In this document: positions 8,393-14,785 of the stretch, one piece after another
Layout of the letters: each line of letters begins with the position of its first letter
Position numbering within the stretch: position 1 is the stretch's first letter
Origin: Streptomyces albidoflavus
Lineage (GTDB): Bacteria; Actinomycetota; Actinomycetes; Streptomycetales; Streptomycetaceae
DNA length: 41,480 nt
Assembly (NCBI RefSeq): GCF_000719955.1
Contig: NZ_JOII01000042.1
Location: 1 to 41,480, forward strand
Direction: 5' to 3'
Program-made: the position numbers and the translations under genes
Notes under the pieces: generated by a model
What the model saw: the letters and a program-made list of their open reading frames with translations, nothing else
Told to the model about the DNA's origin: nothing
Databases searched by the model: none

Positions 8393-8967
8393 GTCCCGGG
8401 CGCCGGACGCTTCCCGGTGCGCAGGTCCACCATGCAGAAGACCTTGTCGTACCGCCGCTCCCCGACCGCCACGAAGGCCGGGAGGCGGCCGTACTCCGTG
8501 AAGCCCAGCGAGCGGTACAGGCGCAGCGCGCCCGTGTTGTCGCCCCGGGCGTCCAGCGTCAGCACCTCCACCCCCGCCGCGCGGGCGTCGGCGACGAGGG
8601 CGGCCGTCAGCGCCCTGCCCACCCCCTGCCCGTGCGCGGCGGCGTCCACGGCCAGTTTCTCCAGGTCGGCGTGGGGCCGATGGGTCGGCCGGGCGTACCG
8701 CAGCCAGTACCCGAGCCCCACCAGCCGCTCCCCGAGGTACGCGACCCGCAGTGCCCCGTCCCCGGCCCGGGCGGCGGCGCGCACCTGGGCGAACAGCTCC
8801 GCCACCTCGTCCGGCGAGGGCGGCTCGACCCAGCCCAACGCCGCACCTTCCCGCACCAGTTCGGCCAGCAGGCGGTGGGCCTGTGCCGCGAACCCGGGCT
8901 CCCGCGCGGGATCGGCGGCCAGCTCGGTGGCGTCCAGGAGGAGGGGCACGGTCTGCGGCCGGTTCAT
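8389..8967 (-). CDS. GNAT-family N-acetyltransferase
   Basis: A 192-aa protein with the acetyl-CoA-binding motif A, LEKLAVDAAAHGQGVGRAL, at about residues 102-120, followed by the motif B region NTGALRLYRSLGFTEYGR. GNAT enzymes transfer acetyl groups to amines of small molecules or proteins; the substrate is not predictable. The N-terminal 60 residues form a helical extension. The ATG at 8967 has a TAGGCT -10 box ending 6 nt upstream and no ribosome binding site, so a leaderless transcript is likely. Its stop codon lies in the -35 box of the downstream aldo/keto reductase promoter. Confidence 0.85.
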   Translation of the reverse strand: MNRPQTVPLLLDATELAADPAREPGFAAQAHRLLAELVREGAALGWVEPPSPDEVAELFAQVRAAARAGDGALRVAYLGERLVGLGYWLRYARPTHRPHADLEKLAVDAAAHGQGVGRALTAALVADARAAGVEVLTLDARGDNTGALRLYRSLGFTEYGRLPAFVAVGERRYDKVFCMVDLRTGKRPAPGT

Positions 8968-8973
8968 GGGCCC

Positions 8974-8979
8974 AGCCTA
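8974..8979 (-). promoter_or_regulatory. -10 box of leaderless GNAT promoter
   Basis: TAGGCT on the minus strand is 6 nt from the ATG at 8967. No convincing -35 hexamer is seen. Confidence 0.45.
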
Positions 8980-8999
8980 GAGCGGGAGAAAGGTCCTGC

Positions 9000-9434
9000 T
9001 CAGAGGGTGTCGAACTCCGGCAGGGTGAGGGTGCCGTCCTCGGCCAGCGGGAAGCCCGGGTTGTGGGCGACCTCCCACGGGTGGCCGTCCGGGTCGGCGA
9101 ACGCGCCCGAGTAGAACCCGTGCGGGGACGCCGCCGCCGGCTTGGTGACCCGGCCGCCCGCCCGCTCCGCCTGGCCGAGCAGCGCGTCCACCTCTTCCCG
9201 GGACCGCACGTTGTGCGCGAGCACGATCCCGCCGAACCCGCCTGCCGTCCCGGCCTCGCGCCCGCTGTCCCGCGCCAGCTTCTCCCGCCCCCACAGCACC
9301 AGCCCGAGCCCGCCCGCCTGGAAGAACACGGTCTCCTCGACCTCCTGGCCCCGCCAGCCCAGCGCTTCGTAGAAACGCCGGGCACGGTCCAGATCGGTGA
9401 CGCCGAGAGTGATCAGGCTGACGCGTTGCTCCAT
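9000..9434 (-). CDS. VOC family protein (glyoxalase/bleomycin-resistance-like)
   Basis: A 144-aa protein. It begins with the typical VOC strand VSLITLGVTDLDRARRFYEALGW, has a second module from about residue 66 (FGGIVLAHNVRSREEV), and ends with GAFADPDGHPWEVAHNPGF. The DPDGHPWEV motif carries the usual metal-ligand Glu. Members bind or isomerise small electrophiles or antibiotics. The ATG at 9434 follows a TAGCTT -10 box by 6 nt, again a leaderless arrangement. The gene lies just upstream of the GNAT gene on the same strand, 32 bp apart, but each has its own putative promoter. Confidence 0.86.
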   Translation of the reverse strand: MEQRVSLITLGVTDLDRARRFYEALGWRGQEVEETVFFQAGGLGLVLWGREKLARDSGREAGTAGGFGGIVLAHNVRSREEVDALLGQAERAGGRVTKPAAASPHGFYSGAFADPDGHPWEVAHNPGFPLAEDGTLTLPEFDTL

Positions 9435-9440
9435 GGCGGC

Positions 9441-9446
9441 AAGCTA
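9441..9446 (-). promoter_or_regulatory. -10 box of leaderless VOC promoter
   Basis: TAGCTT on the minus strand ends 6 nt before the ATG at 9434; no ribosome binding site is present. Confidence 0.45.
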
Positions 9447-9462
9447 CCTGCCGACCGCCGCC

Positions 9463-9663
9463 TCACGAGCGGACCAGGGCCGACACGAAGGCGGCCCAGG
9501 CCGGACGGGTGAAGGGGATCACGGGGCCGCCGTCTGTGTGCTTGCTGTCGCGGACCGGGGCGAAGCCGGAGATGGCCAGGGCCAGTTCTAGGCAGTCGCC
9601 GCCGTTGGCACCGCTGTGGCTGCTCTTGGTCCAGTGGGCGTGGGTGAGGTCTGGGGTGCGCAT
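9463..9663 (-). CDS. DUF397 domain protein
   Basis: A 66-aa DUF397 protein. Hallmarks are HWTKSSHSGANGGDCLELAL near the N-terminus, VRDSKHTDGGPVIPFTRPAWAAFV in the middle and a short helical end. DUF397 proteins are encoded next to HTH/DUF5753 regulators throughout Streptomyces and are thought to act with them, as in BldB-like or WhiJ/AbaA systems. The ATG at 9663 has GGAGG 6 nt upstream. It follows a second DUF397 gene by 61 bp on the same strand and is probably a duplicate partner of the same regulator. Confidence 0.9.
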   Translation of the reverse strand: MRTPDLTHAHWTKSSHSGANGGDCLELALAISGFAPVRDSKHTDGGPVIPFTRPAWAAFVSALVRS

Positions 9664-9724
9664 GGTCGGCCTCCGGGCGGTGTGAGCCGTTGGGGGATGC
9701 GCTGATCCTCGTAACTGACAGGGG

Positions 9725-9937
9725 TCAGGCGGTCAGTTCGCCCTGCTGGACGGCGGTGACGAAGGACGCCCAGGCGGGGCGGGTGAACGGGAGAACGGGG
9801 CCGGTCTCAGCGATCTTGCTGTCGCGGACGGGGGCGAGGCCGGGGAACGCGGGGGCGAGTTCGAGGCAGTTGCCGCCGTTGTTTCCGCTGAAGCTGCTCT
9901 TCACCCAGGACGCTGCGCTGAGGCTCTGCTGGTCCAT
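9725..9937 (-). CDS. DUF397 domain protein, partner of the adjacent HTH regulator
   Basis: A 70-aa DUF397 protein with SWVKSSFSGNNGGNCLELA and VRDSKIAETGPVLPFTRPAWASFV, closely similar to its neighbour at 9463. The start ATG at 9937 is preceded by AGAGGA. Its first 131 bases lie inside the 3' end of the upstream HTH/DUF5753 frame, an unusually long overlap for these pairs, where a few bases are usual. It is probably translated by coupling to the regulator. Confidence 0.88.
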   Translation of the reverse strand: MDQQSLSAASWVKSSFSGNNGGNCLELAPAFPGLAPVRDSKIAETGPVLPFTRPAWASFVTAVQQGELTA

Positions 9938-10769
9938 AGTGCCCGTTCCTCTCGATCACCGCGTCGAACAGAGCGGCCGTTTCCCTGGCCGACAGCGCGT
10001 CCGCCCTGAGCAAATCATAGGTCTGCTTGTGCTGCGCCAAGACGTCTGGTGCGTTGCTGAAATGCCCTCTGTCCAGCGACTCCGAGTACACCCACTCCTG
10101 CCCGTCGGGCAGGGTGATCAGGGACATGGATGTATTGGGCAGGACCGCCTCGGTGTGGCTGCCCGGTATCACTTGAATCCTGATGTTCGGCTGGGCGCCT
10201 ACGGCGCGAAGATGGGCCACTTGGCGCGCCATGATCGCAGGGCTTCCCATGATGTTGCGCAGGCAGCTTTCGTCCAGCACGACGAGGTACAGGGGGCCAC
10301 CGGGGCTCAGGAATCGCTGCTGTCGGCTCATGCGAGCCATTACGCGATCGGCAACCTCGTCAGGCCCTGACACCTGGCCGAACTGAGCCGTGGCGTACTC
10401 CTCTGTCTGGAGAAGTCCGGGCATGGTCTGCTGCTGGTACTCCAGCACCGCCACCGCCACTTCGTCCATCTCAGCCCGGCGCCTGAACCAGTCCGGGTGT
10501 TCCACCTCCGGGTACCAGTCGATGCGGACCCAGAGCCGCATCAGGGCGCCGTTGGTTCCCAGAACTCTGTCGCACGTTTTGACGAAAGTGTCGTGCGGGA
10601 CCCGGTCGCCGCTTTCGACGCGGGCGACCTGGGAGCGGTCGCACGGGATGTGTTCCGCCAGGGCTTTCTGGGTGAGGCTCGCCTCCTCACGGAAGTAGCG
10701 CAGAACCTCGCCGAAGACGTCGGCGGTGGTGGCGGCTTCGACATTGGGCGCGGTGGTGCGTCGGCTCAC
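9807..10769 (-). CDS. HTH (XRE) regulator with DUF5753 domain
   Basis: A 320-aa protein. An XRE helix-turn-helix occupies about residues 17-72 (TQKALAEHIPCDRSQVARVESGDRVP), followed by the DUF5753 sensor-like domain (PGLLQTEEYATAQF, VARMSRQQRFL, LVVLDESCLRN, IRIQVIPGSHTEA, YSESLDRGHF). The family works with DUF397 proteins in developmental and antibiotic control. The GTG at 10769 was chosen because GAGGGA lies 6 nt upstream; a GTG at 10775 would overlap that site. The last 43 or so residues are a Pro/Arg/Gln-rich tail read out of frame through the DUF397 gene and look non-native, as if the normal stop near 9937 had been lost. Confidence 0.85.
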   Translation of the reverse strand: MSRRTTAPNVEAATTADVFGEVLRYFREEASLTQKALAEHIPCDRSQVARVESGDRVPHDTFVKTCDRVLGTNGALMRLWVRIDWYPEVEHPDWFRRRAEMDEVAVAVLEYQQQTMPGLLQTEEYATAQFGQVSGPDEVADRVMARMSRQQRFLSPGGPLYLVVLDESCLRNIMGSPAIMARQVAHLRAVGAQPNIRIQVIPGSHTEAVLPNTSMSLITLPDGQEWVYSESLDRGHFSNAPDVLAQHKQTYDLLRADALSARETAALFDAVIERNGHYGPAEPQRSVLGEEQLQRKQRRQLPRTRPRVPRPRPRPRQQDR

Positions 10770-10798
10770 GAACACTCCCTCGTGATCGCTTGTGACAG

Positions 10799-10858
10799 GC
10801 GGTCAGTGACACGCGTCGGGCATGGCGACCCCGGGTTGCGCTGGGCAACACTGACCGC
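10799..10858. promoter_or_regulatory. Inverted repeat in the divergent promoter region
   Basis: GCGGTCAGTG (10799-10808) and its exact reverse complement CACTGACCGC (10849-10858) face each other across 40 bp, between the HTH regulator and the divergent small gene. Flanking CTTGTG and CACAAAG bases extend the symmetry. This fits a two-site operator for the regulator, possibly with looping. Confidence 0.5.
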
Positions 10859-10916
10859 ACACAAAGTAACCGTTCGTCCCGGGGTGCCGGGCGAAAACCC
10901 AGTACGGAGAGAGCAA

Positions 10917-11324
10917 TTGGCAAGCCGAGCGAGCAACGGTGACCCGAGGCGGCGCGGGGCGGTCGTCTACGACGCGGCCTCGGGGCGGGCGGGGGAGTAC
11001 GTGGGGCAGGACGGGGCGCACGCCGTGCTGCGGCCCGTCGGCGGGGGCGGCGAGTGGCGGACCGACCCGGACCGGGTGCGGGCGGCGACGCTCGCCGAGC
11101 GGCTGAGCGCCGGCGTACAGGCGGCCAACCGGCGGGCGCGGCAGACGGTGGCCCAGGCCCTCGACGTGGACCCGGACCGCCCGCCGCAGACCGTCGCCGG
11201 ATGCGCCGAATGCGCCCGCCTCGACCGCGAGCGGGCCGCCGCCCGCGCCGCCTTCGACTGGAGCGCCCAGACCGACGCCAACGTCCTCCTGCGCCGCCAC
11301 CAGAACGCGGACCACGCGGCCTGA
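10917..11324 (+). CDS. Conserved small protein of the HTH/DUF397 neighbourhood
   Basis: A 135-aa soluble protein. Residues about 13-50 (AVVYDAASGRAGEYVGQDG, then AVLRPVGGGGEWRTDPDRVR) look like a small beta-barrel module seen in many Streptomyces proteins encoded opposite HTH/DUF5753 genes. The rest is helical and Ala/Arg-rich, with a CAEC pair near residue 92. The start is taken as TTG at 10917, because GGAGAG lies just upstream and the long open frame before it has no coding character. Function is unknown; the divergent position suggests control by the HTH regulator. Confidence 0.6.
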   Translation: MASRASNGDPRRRGAVVYDAASGRAGEYVGQDGAHAVLRPVGGGGEWRTDPDRVRAATLAERLSAGVQAANRRARQTVAQALDVDPDRPPQTVAGCAECARLDRERAAARAAFDWSAQTDANVLLRRHQNADHAA

Positions 11325-11352
11325 CCACCCGGGCGAGCCGTCCCGGGCGGTC
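11323..11352. terminator. Hairpin between convergent genes
   Basis: Bases 11323-11333 and 11342-11352 pair with one mismatch around an 8-nt loop (core CCCGGG on both sides). It lies between the convergent small gene and the XPB helicase gene, and may terminate both. Confidence 0.55.
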
Positions 11353-11362
11353 AGGGCGGGAC

Positions 11363-13000
11363 TCACCCCGCCAGCAGCTCGTCCGCGTCGACGATCCGGT
11401 ACGCGTAGCCCTGTTCGGCCAGGAAGCGCTGGCGGTGGGCGGCGAAGTCCTGGTCGATGGTGTCGCGGGCGACGACCGAGTAGAAGCGGGCCTCGTGGCC
11501 GTCGGCCTTCGGGCGCAGGACGCGGCCCAGGCGCTGCGCCTCCTCCTGGCGGGAGCCGAAGGTGCCGGAGACCTGGATGGCGACGGTGGCCTCGGGCAGG
11601 TCGATGGAGAAGTTGGCGACCTTCGAGACGACCAGGACCGACAGCTCGCCGGTGCGGAAGGCGTCGAAGAGCTTCTCGCGCTGGGCGTTGGAGGTGTCGC
11701 CCTTGATCACGGGGGCGTCGAGGTGCTCGCCCAGTTCGTCGAGCTGGTCGATGTACTGGCCGATGACCAGGGTCTGCTCGCCCGCGTGCTTGCGGACCAG
11801 CGCCTCGGTGACCTTCTGCTTGGAGGCGGTCGTCGCGCAGAAGCGGTACTTCTCGTCGGACTCGGCGGTGGCGTAGGCGAGGCGCTCGCTCTCGGTGAGG
11901 TTGACGCGGACCTCGACGCAGTCGGCGGGGGCGATGTAGCCCTGCGCCTCGATCTCCTTCCACGGCGCGTCGAACCGCTTCGGGCCGATGAGCGAGAAGA
12001 CGTCCGACTCGCGGCCGTCCTCGCGGACCAGGGTCGCGGTCAGGCCGAGGCGGCGGCGCGCCTGGAGGTCGGCGGTGAACTTGAAGACCGGCGCCGGCAG
12101 CAGGTGCACCTCGTCGTAGACGACCAAGCCCCAGTCCCGGGAGTCGAACAGCTCCAGGTGCGGATAGATGCCCTTCCGCTTCGTCGTCAGCACCTGGTAC
12201 GTCGCGATGGTGACCGGGCGGATCTCCTTCTTCGTCCCGCTGTACTCGCCGATCTCGTCCTCGGTCAGCGAGGTCCGCTTGATCAGCTCGCTCTTCCACT
12301 GCCGGGCCGAGACGGTGTTGGTGACCAGGATCAGCGTCGTCGCCTTGGCCTCGGCCATCGCCCCCGCGCCGACCAGCGTCTTGCCCGCGCCGCAGGGCAG
12401 CACGACCACGCCCGACCCGCCGTGCCAGAACCCCTCCACGGCCTGCTTCTGGTACGGGCGCAGCGCCCAGCCGTCCTCGGCCAGCTCGATGGCGTGCGCC
12501 TCGCCGTCCACGTACCCCGCGAGGTCCTCGGCGGGCCAGCCCAGCTTCAGCAGGGCCTGCTTGATCTGGCCGCGCTCCGAGGGGTGCACCGCGACGGTGT
12601 CCGGGTCGATCCGGGCGCCCACCAGCGGCTGGATCTTCTTCGAGCGCAGGATCTCCTCCAGCACCGGCCGGTCGGTGGAGGTGAGGACCAGGCCGTGCGC
12701 CGGGTGCTTGGTCAGGGTGAGCCGCCCGTACCGGTCCATCGTCTCGGCGATGTCGACCAGCAGGGCGTGCGGCACCGGGTACCGCGAGTACTCCACCAGC
12801 GCGTCCACGACCTGCTCCGCGTCGTGGCCCGCCGCCCGCGCGTTCCACAGGCCCAGCGGCGTCAGCCGGTAGGTGTGGATGTGCTCCGGCGCACGCTCCA
12901 GCTCGGCGAAGGGCGCGATGGCCCGCCGGCAGGCGTCGGCCTGCTCATGGTCGACCTCCAGCAGCAGCGTCTTGTCGCTCTGCACGATCAAACAGGACAC
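11363..13000 (-). CDS. XPB/ERCC3-type DNA repair helicase
   Basis: A 545-aa superfamily 2 helicase. An N-terminal Helicase_C_3-like damage-recognition domain (about 1-130) is followed by RPYQKQAVEGF (Q-motif-like, 181-191), Walker A LPCGAGKT (201-208), Walker B DEVH (296-299), motif III LTAT, and a C-terminal RecA lobe ending in QEEAQRLGRVLRPK (motif VI). Bacterial XPBs are 3'-5' ATP-dependent helicases linked to nucleotide excision repair and transcription stress; the length fits. The GTG at 13000 is chosen because GGAGG lies 8 nt upstream; a start at 13066 adds 22 residues without homology. A toxin-antitoxin pair is divergent from it. Confidence 0.93.
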   Translation of the reverse strand: MSCLIVQSDKTLLLEVDHEQADACRRAIAPFAELERAPEHIHTYRLTPLGLWNARAAGHDAEQVVDALVEYSRYPVPHALLVDIAETMDRYGRLTLTKHPAHGLVLTSTDRPVLEEILRSKKIQPLVGARIDPDTVAVHPSERGQIKQALLKLGWPAEDLAGYVDGEAHAIELAEDGWALRPYQKQAVEGFWHGGSGVVVLPCGAGKTLVGAGAMAEAKATTLILVTNTVSARQWKSELIKRTSLTEDEIGEYSGTKKEIRPVTIATYQVLTTKRKGIYPHLELFDSRDWGLVVYDEVHLLPAPVFKFTADLQARRRLGLTATLVREDGRESDVFSLIGPKRFDAPWKEIEAQGYIAPADCVEVRVNLTESERLAYATAESDEKYRFCATTASKQKVTEALVRKHAGEQTLVIGQYIDQLDELGEHLDAPVIKGDTSNAQREKLFDAFRTGELSVLVVSKVANFSIDLPEATVAIQVSGTFGSRQEEAQRLGRVLRPKADGHEARFYSVVARDTIDQDFAAHRQRFLAEQGYAYRIVDADELLAG

Positions 13001-13136
13001 CCGAACAACCTCCGTCTTACGCCCGTCCGCACCCGTCCCCGCCCCGGCGACGCCCCACGGACGCACCGGGCCAGTCCTCCATGGTCCCGCATGGCGGGGC
13101 GAAGTGGGGGCGTGGTGGTGTCGGACGGGTCACGTC

Positions 13137-13176
13137 TTGCTCATGCAATCGAGTGCATATACCTTTGATTGCATGA
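13137..13176 (+). promoter_or_regulatory. Toxin-antitoxin promoter and operator
   Basis: TTGCTC (13137-13142) and TACCTT (13160-13165) form a promoter with 17-bp spacing. The 10-bp arms TCATGCAATC (13141-13150) and GATTGCATGA (13167-13176) are perfect reverse complements, 16 bp apart, bracketing the -10 box and covering the toxin ATG (13173-13175). This is the arrangement expected of an autorepressed TA operon; the -10 box is 7 nt from the ATG, so the mRNA is probably leaderless. Confidence 0.75.
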
Positions 13177-13541
13177 CGGGGCAGTGGGAGATTGAGATCG
13201 AGCCCGAGGTGCGGGACTGGTTGGACCTGCTGCCGTTTCGTCTGTACCGGCGAGTCGAGGACAAGACCGACCGTCTCCTGAGTGCCCCTACGACGCTCGG
13301 CGAGCCATACTCCCGGCACCTCGGCGGCAAGCTGCGTGAGCTGCGGTTCGAGCTGGACGGTGAGGCCGTGCGGATTCCGTACTGGCTTGTTCCGGAGAAG
13401 CGCATCGTGCTGTTGACGGTGTTCCGGAAGACGAAGATGCGCGAGGCCGCGGAAATTGAGCGGGCTCACCAGGCGCAGAAGGTCTGTGAGGACGAGCACG
13501 GCACAGCGGAGCACACCTACGAGCGGCGTGAGGACAGCTGA
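13173..13541 (+). CDS. RelE/ParE-superfamily toxin (Gp49/HigB-like)
   Basis: A 122-aa basic protein with the fold pattern of Gp49/HigB-type toxins: an N-terminal strand WEIEIEPEVRDWLDLLP, a helical pair, then LGEPYSRHLGGKLRELRFELDGEAVRIPYW and the core strand RIVLLTVFRKTKM followed by a C-terminal helix. RelE-superfamily toxins usually cleave mRNA at the ribosome. The conserved basic residues R and K in the LRELRF and FRKTKM strands are present. The toxin comes first, as in HigBA systems, and its stop overlaps the antitoxin start by one base (TGATG). The start is fixed by the promoter/operator. Confidence 0.85.
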   Translation: MTGQWEIEIEPEVRDWLDLLPFRLYRRVEDKTDRLLSAPTTLGEPYSRHLGGKLRELRFELDGEAVRIPYWLVPEKRIVLLTVFRKTKMREAAEIERAHQAQKVCEDEHGTAEHTYERREDS

Positions 13542-13864
13542 TGAATCACAGCACGTGGAAGACCCGCCGGGCCCGGCTGCTGGCCGGTGAGGCTGTGGAG
13601 TACGACCAGGAGTACGTCGACGCGCGGCTGGCGGGCGACCTCGGGCAGGCCGTGTACGACCGCCGCGTCGAGCTGGGGCTCTCCCAGGCCGAGCTGGCCG
13701 AGCGCGCGGGGATGACGCAGCCGCAGGTGTCACGGATGGAGGGCGGTGACACGGTGCCCACGCTTCCGCTGCTGCGCCGGCTGGCCCGGGCCCTGGAAGG
13801 GTCGCTGAACGTGGCGATCGACGAAGGGGAGTCGCGGGTGACGTTCACGCCGCGTGCTGCGTGA
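13541..13864 (+). CDS. XRE-family antitoxin
   Basis: A 107-aa protein. The N-terminal 30 residues (with EAVEYDQEYVDARLAGDLG) probably wrap the toxin, and residues about 35-95 form an XRE helix-turn-helix (RRVELGLSQAELAERAGMTQPQVSRMEGGDTVPTLPLLRRLARAL). It should neutralise the toxin and repress the operon at the 13141-13176 operator. The ATG overlaps the toxin stop by one base, indicating translational coupling. Its last 20 bases overlap the convergent membrane-protein gene. Confidence 0.88.
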   Translation: MNHSTWKTRRARLLAGEAVEYDQEYVDARLAGDLGQAVYDRRVELGLSQAELAERAGMTQPQVSRMEGGDTVPTLPLLRRLARALEGSLNVAIDEGESRVTFTPRAA

Positions 13865-14399
13865 CCCCCCGCTCCTCCTCCCGCAGCGCCTCCCGCATCC
13901 GGTGCAGCCTGCGGAGCTGCTTCCTGCCCTGGAAGTAGATCCAGACCGGGAAGGTGACGGCGAGGATGCCGAAGCCGATGGTTTCGCGGGGGCCCGCGGT
14001 GAGGGCGGTGAGGACGGTGACGCCGCCGAAGAGGAGGACGAGGAAGGCGAGGGCCCAGGGGCGGTTGCGGGTGCGGTGGAGGCGCTTGGCGACGAGGGCG
14101 CGCAGGGCCTCGCGTTCGGCGGGGTCGGTGGGGACGTCGCCGGAGCGGATGCGGCCGTCGAGGGTGACCAGGCCGGTGGTGTCGGTGCCGGTGGCGCGCT
14201 TCTCCTTGCGGCGGACGGCGAGCAGGACCGCGACCCCGCCGAGGGAGGAGAAGGCGACCCGGATCAGCACGGCCGTCGGGGACTCCCCGGGGCTGATCAG
14301 CAGCACCAGGGCGCTGGCGCCGAGGACGGAGAGGGCGACCTGGGCCCAGAGGTTCCGGGTGAGGAAGGTGTGGAGGCGGTTCACCGGTGCGGTCCTCAT
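13845..14399 (-). CDS. Small membrane protein (unknown function)
   Basis: A 184-aa protein with four hydrophobic stretches: LWAQVALSVLGASALVLLI, FSSLGGVAVLLAV, WALAFLVLLFGGVTVLTAL and IGFGILAVTFPVWIYF. The two pairs are separated by a soluble loop with DGRIRSGDVPTDPAEREALRALVAKRLHR. I do not recognise a named family. The start ATG at 14399 overlaps the stop of the upstream gene in an ATGA, so the two are co-translated. Its 3' end overlaps the antitoxin gene by 20 bp on the other strand. Confidence 0.75.
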   Translation of the reverse strand: MRTAPVNRLHTFLTRNLWAQVALSVLGASALVLLISPGESPTAVLIRVAFSSLGGVAVLLAVRRKEKRATGTDTTGLVTLDGRIRSGDVPTDPAEREALRALVAKRLHRTRNRPWALAFLVLLFGGVTVLTALTAGPRETIGFGILAVTFPVWIYFQGRKQLRRLHRMREALREEERGVTQHAA

Positions 14400-14656
14400 T
14401 CCCGGATCTGGCGGCGGGGGAGGGTGAGGCGCAGGCCCAGCGCGCCGGCCAGCAGGACACCGGCGACGACGGAGTACGCCCAGGTGGTGTCGCCGCGCAG
14501 CGCGCCGACCGCCGCCGTCACGCCCCACAGGAGGAGGACGGTGAACAGGGCCGTCCAGGCGATGTCCAGGGCGCGGAAACGGAGCTGGCGGCGCTGGCGG
14601 GTGCCGGGGCCGAGGTCGCCGAGCGGGGCCGCGCGGTCGGGTTTCGGGTCGGTCAT
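14396..14656 (-). CDS. Small two-helix membrane protein
   Basis: An 86-aa protein. A basic cytosolic N-terminus is followed by hydrophobic segments ALDIAWTALFTVLLLWGVTAA and WAYSVVAGVLLAGALGLRL, ending in a basic tail PRRQIRE. It has no recognised domain. The ATG at 14656 has AGGGGG upstream; the open frame continues further, but the upstream residues lack coding bias. It is translationally coupled to the next membrane protein by an ATGA overlap, so the two probably form a complex or act together. Confidence 0.72.
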   Translation of the reverse strand: MTDPKPDRAAPLGDLGPGTRQRRQLRFRALDIAWTALFTVLLLWGVTAAVGALRGDTTWAYSVVAGVLLAGALGLRLTLPRRQIRE

Positions 14657-14785
14657 GGGGTTCCCCCTCTGCTGGGTCCGCCGGGCGGGCGGAAGGGTCA
14701 GAGGTGGGCCGTGTACCCCGGGCATGTCCGGACACGCCGCCCAAGTCCCGCCGACGGGGAACGGGTTGGGCCGGCGGTCCGGTGG

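Noticed and set aside
6091..9114. A 1007-codon open frame on the plus strand
   Set aside because: It is antisense to the GCS2, merR, aldo/keto reductase and GNAT genes, with no domain and no ribosome binding site; long antisense frames are normal in DNA with strong GC3 bias.
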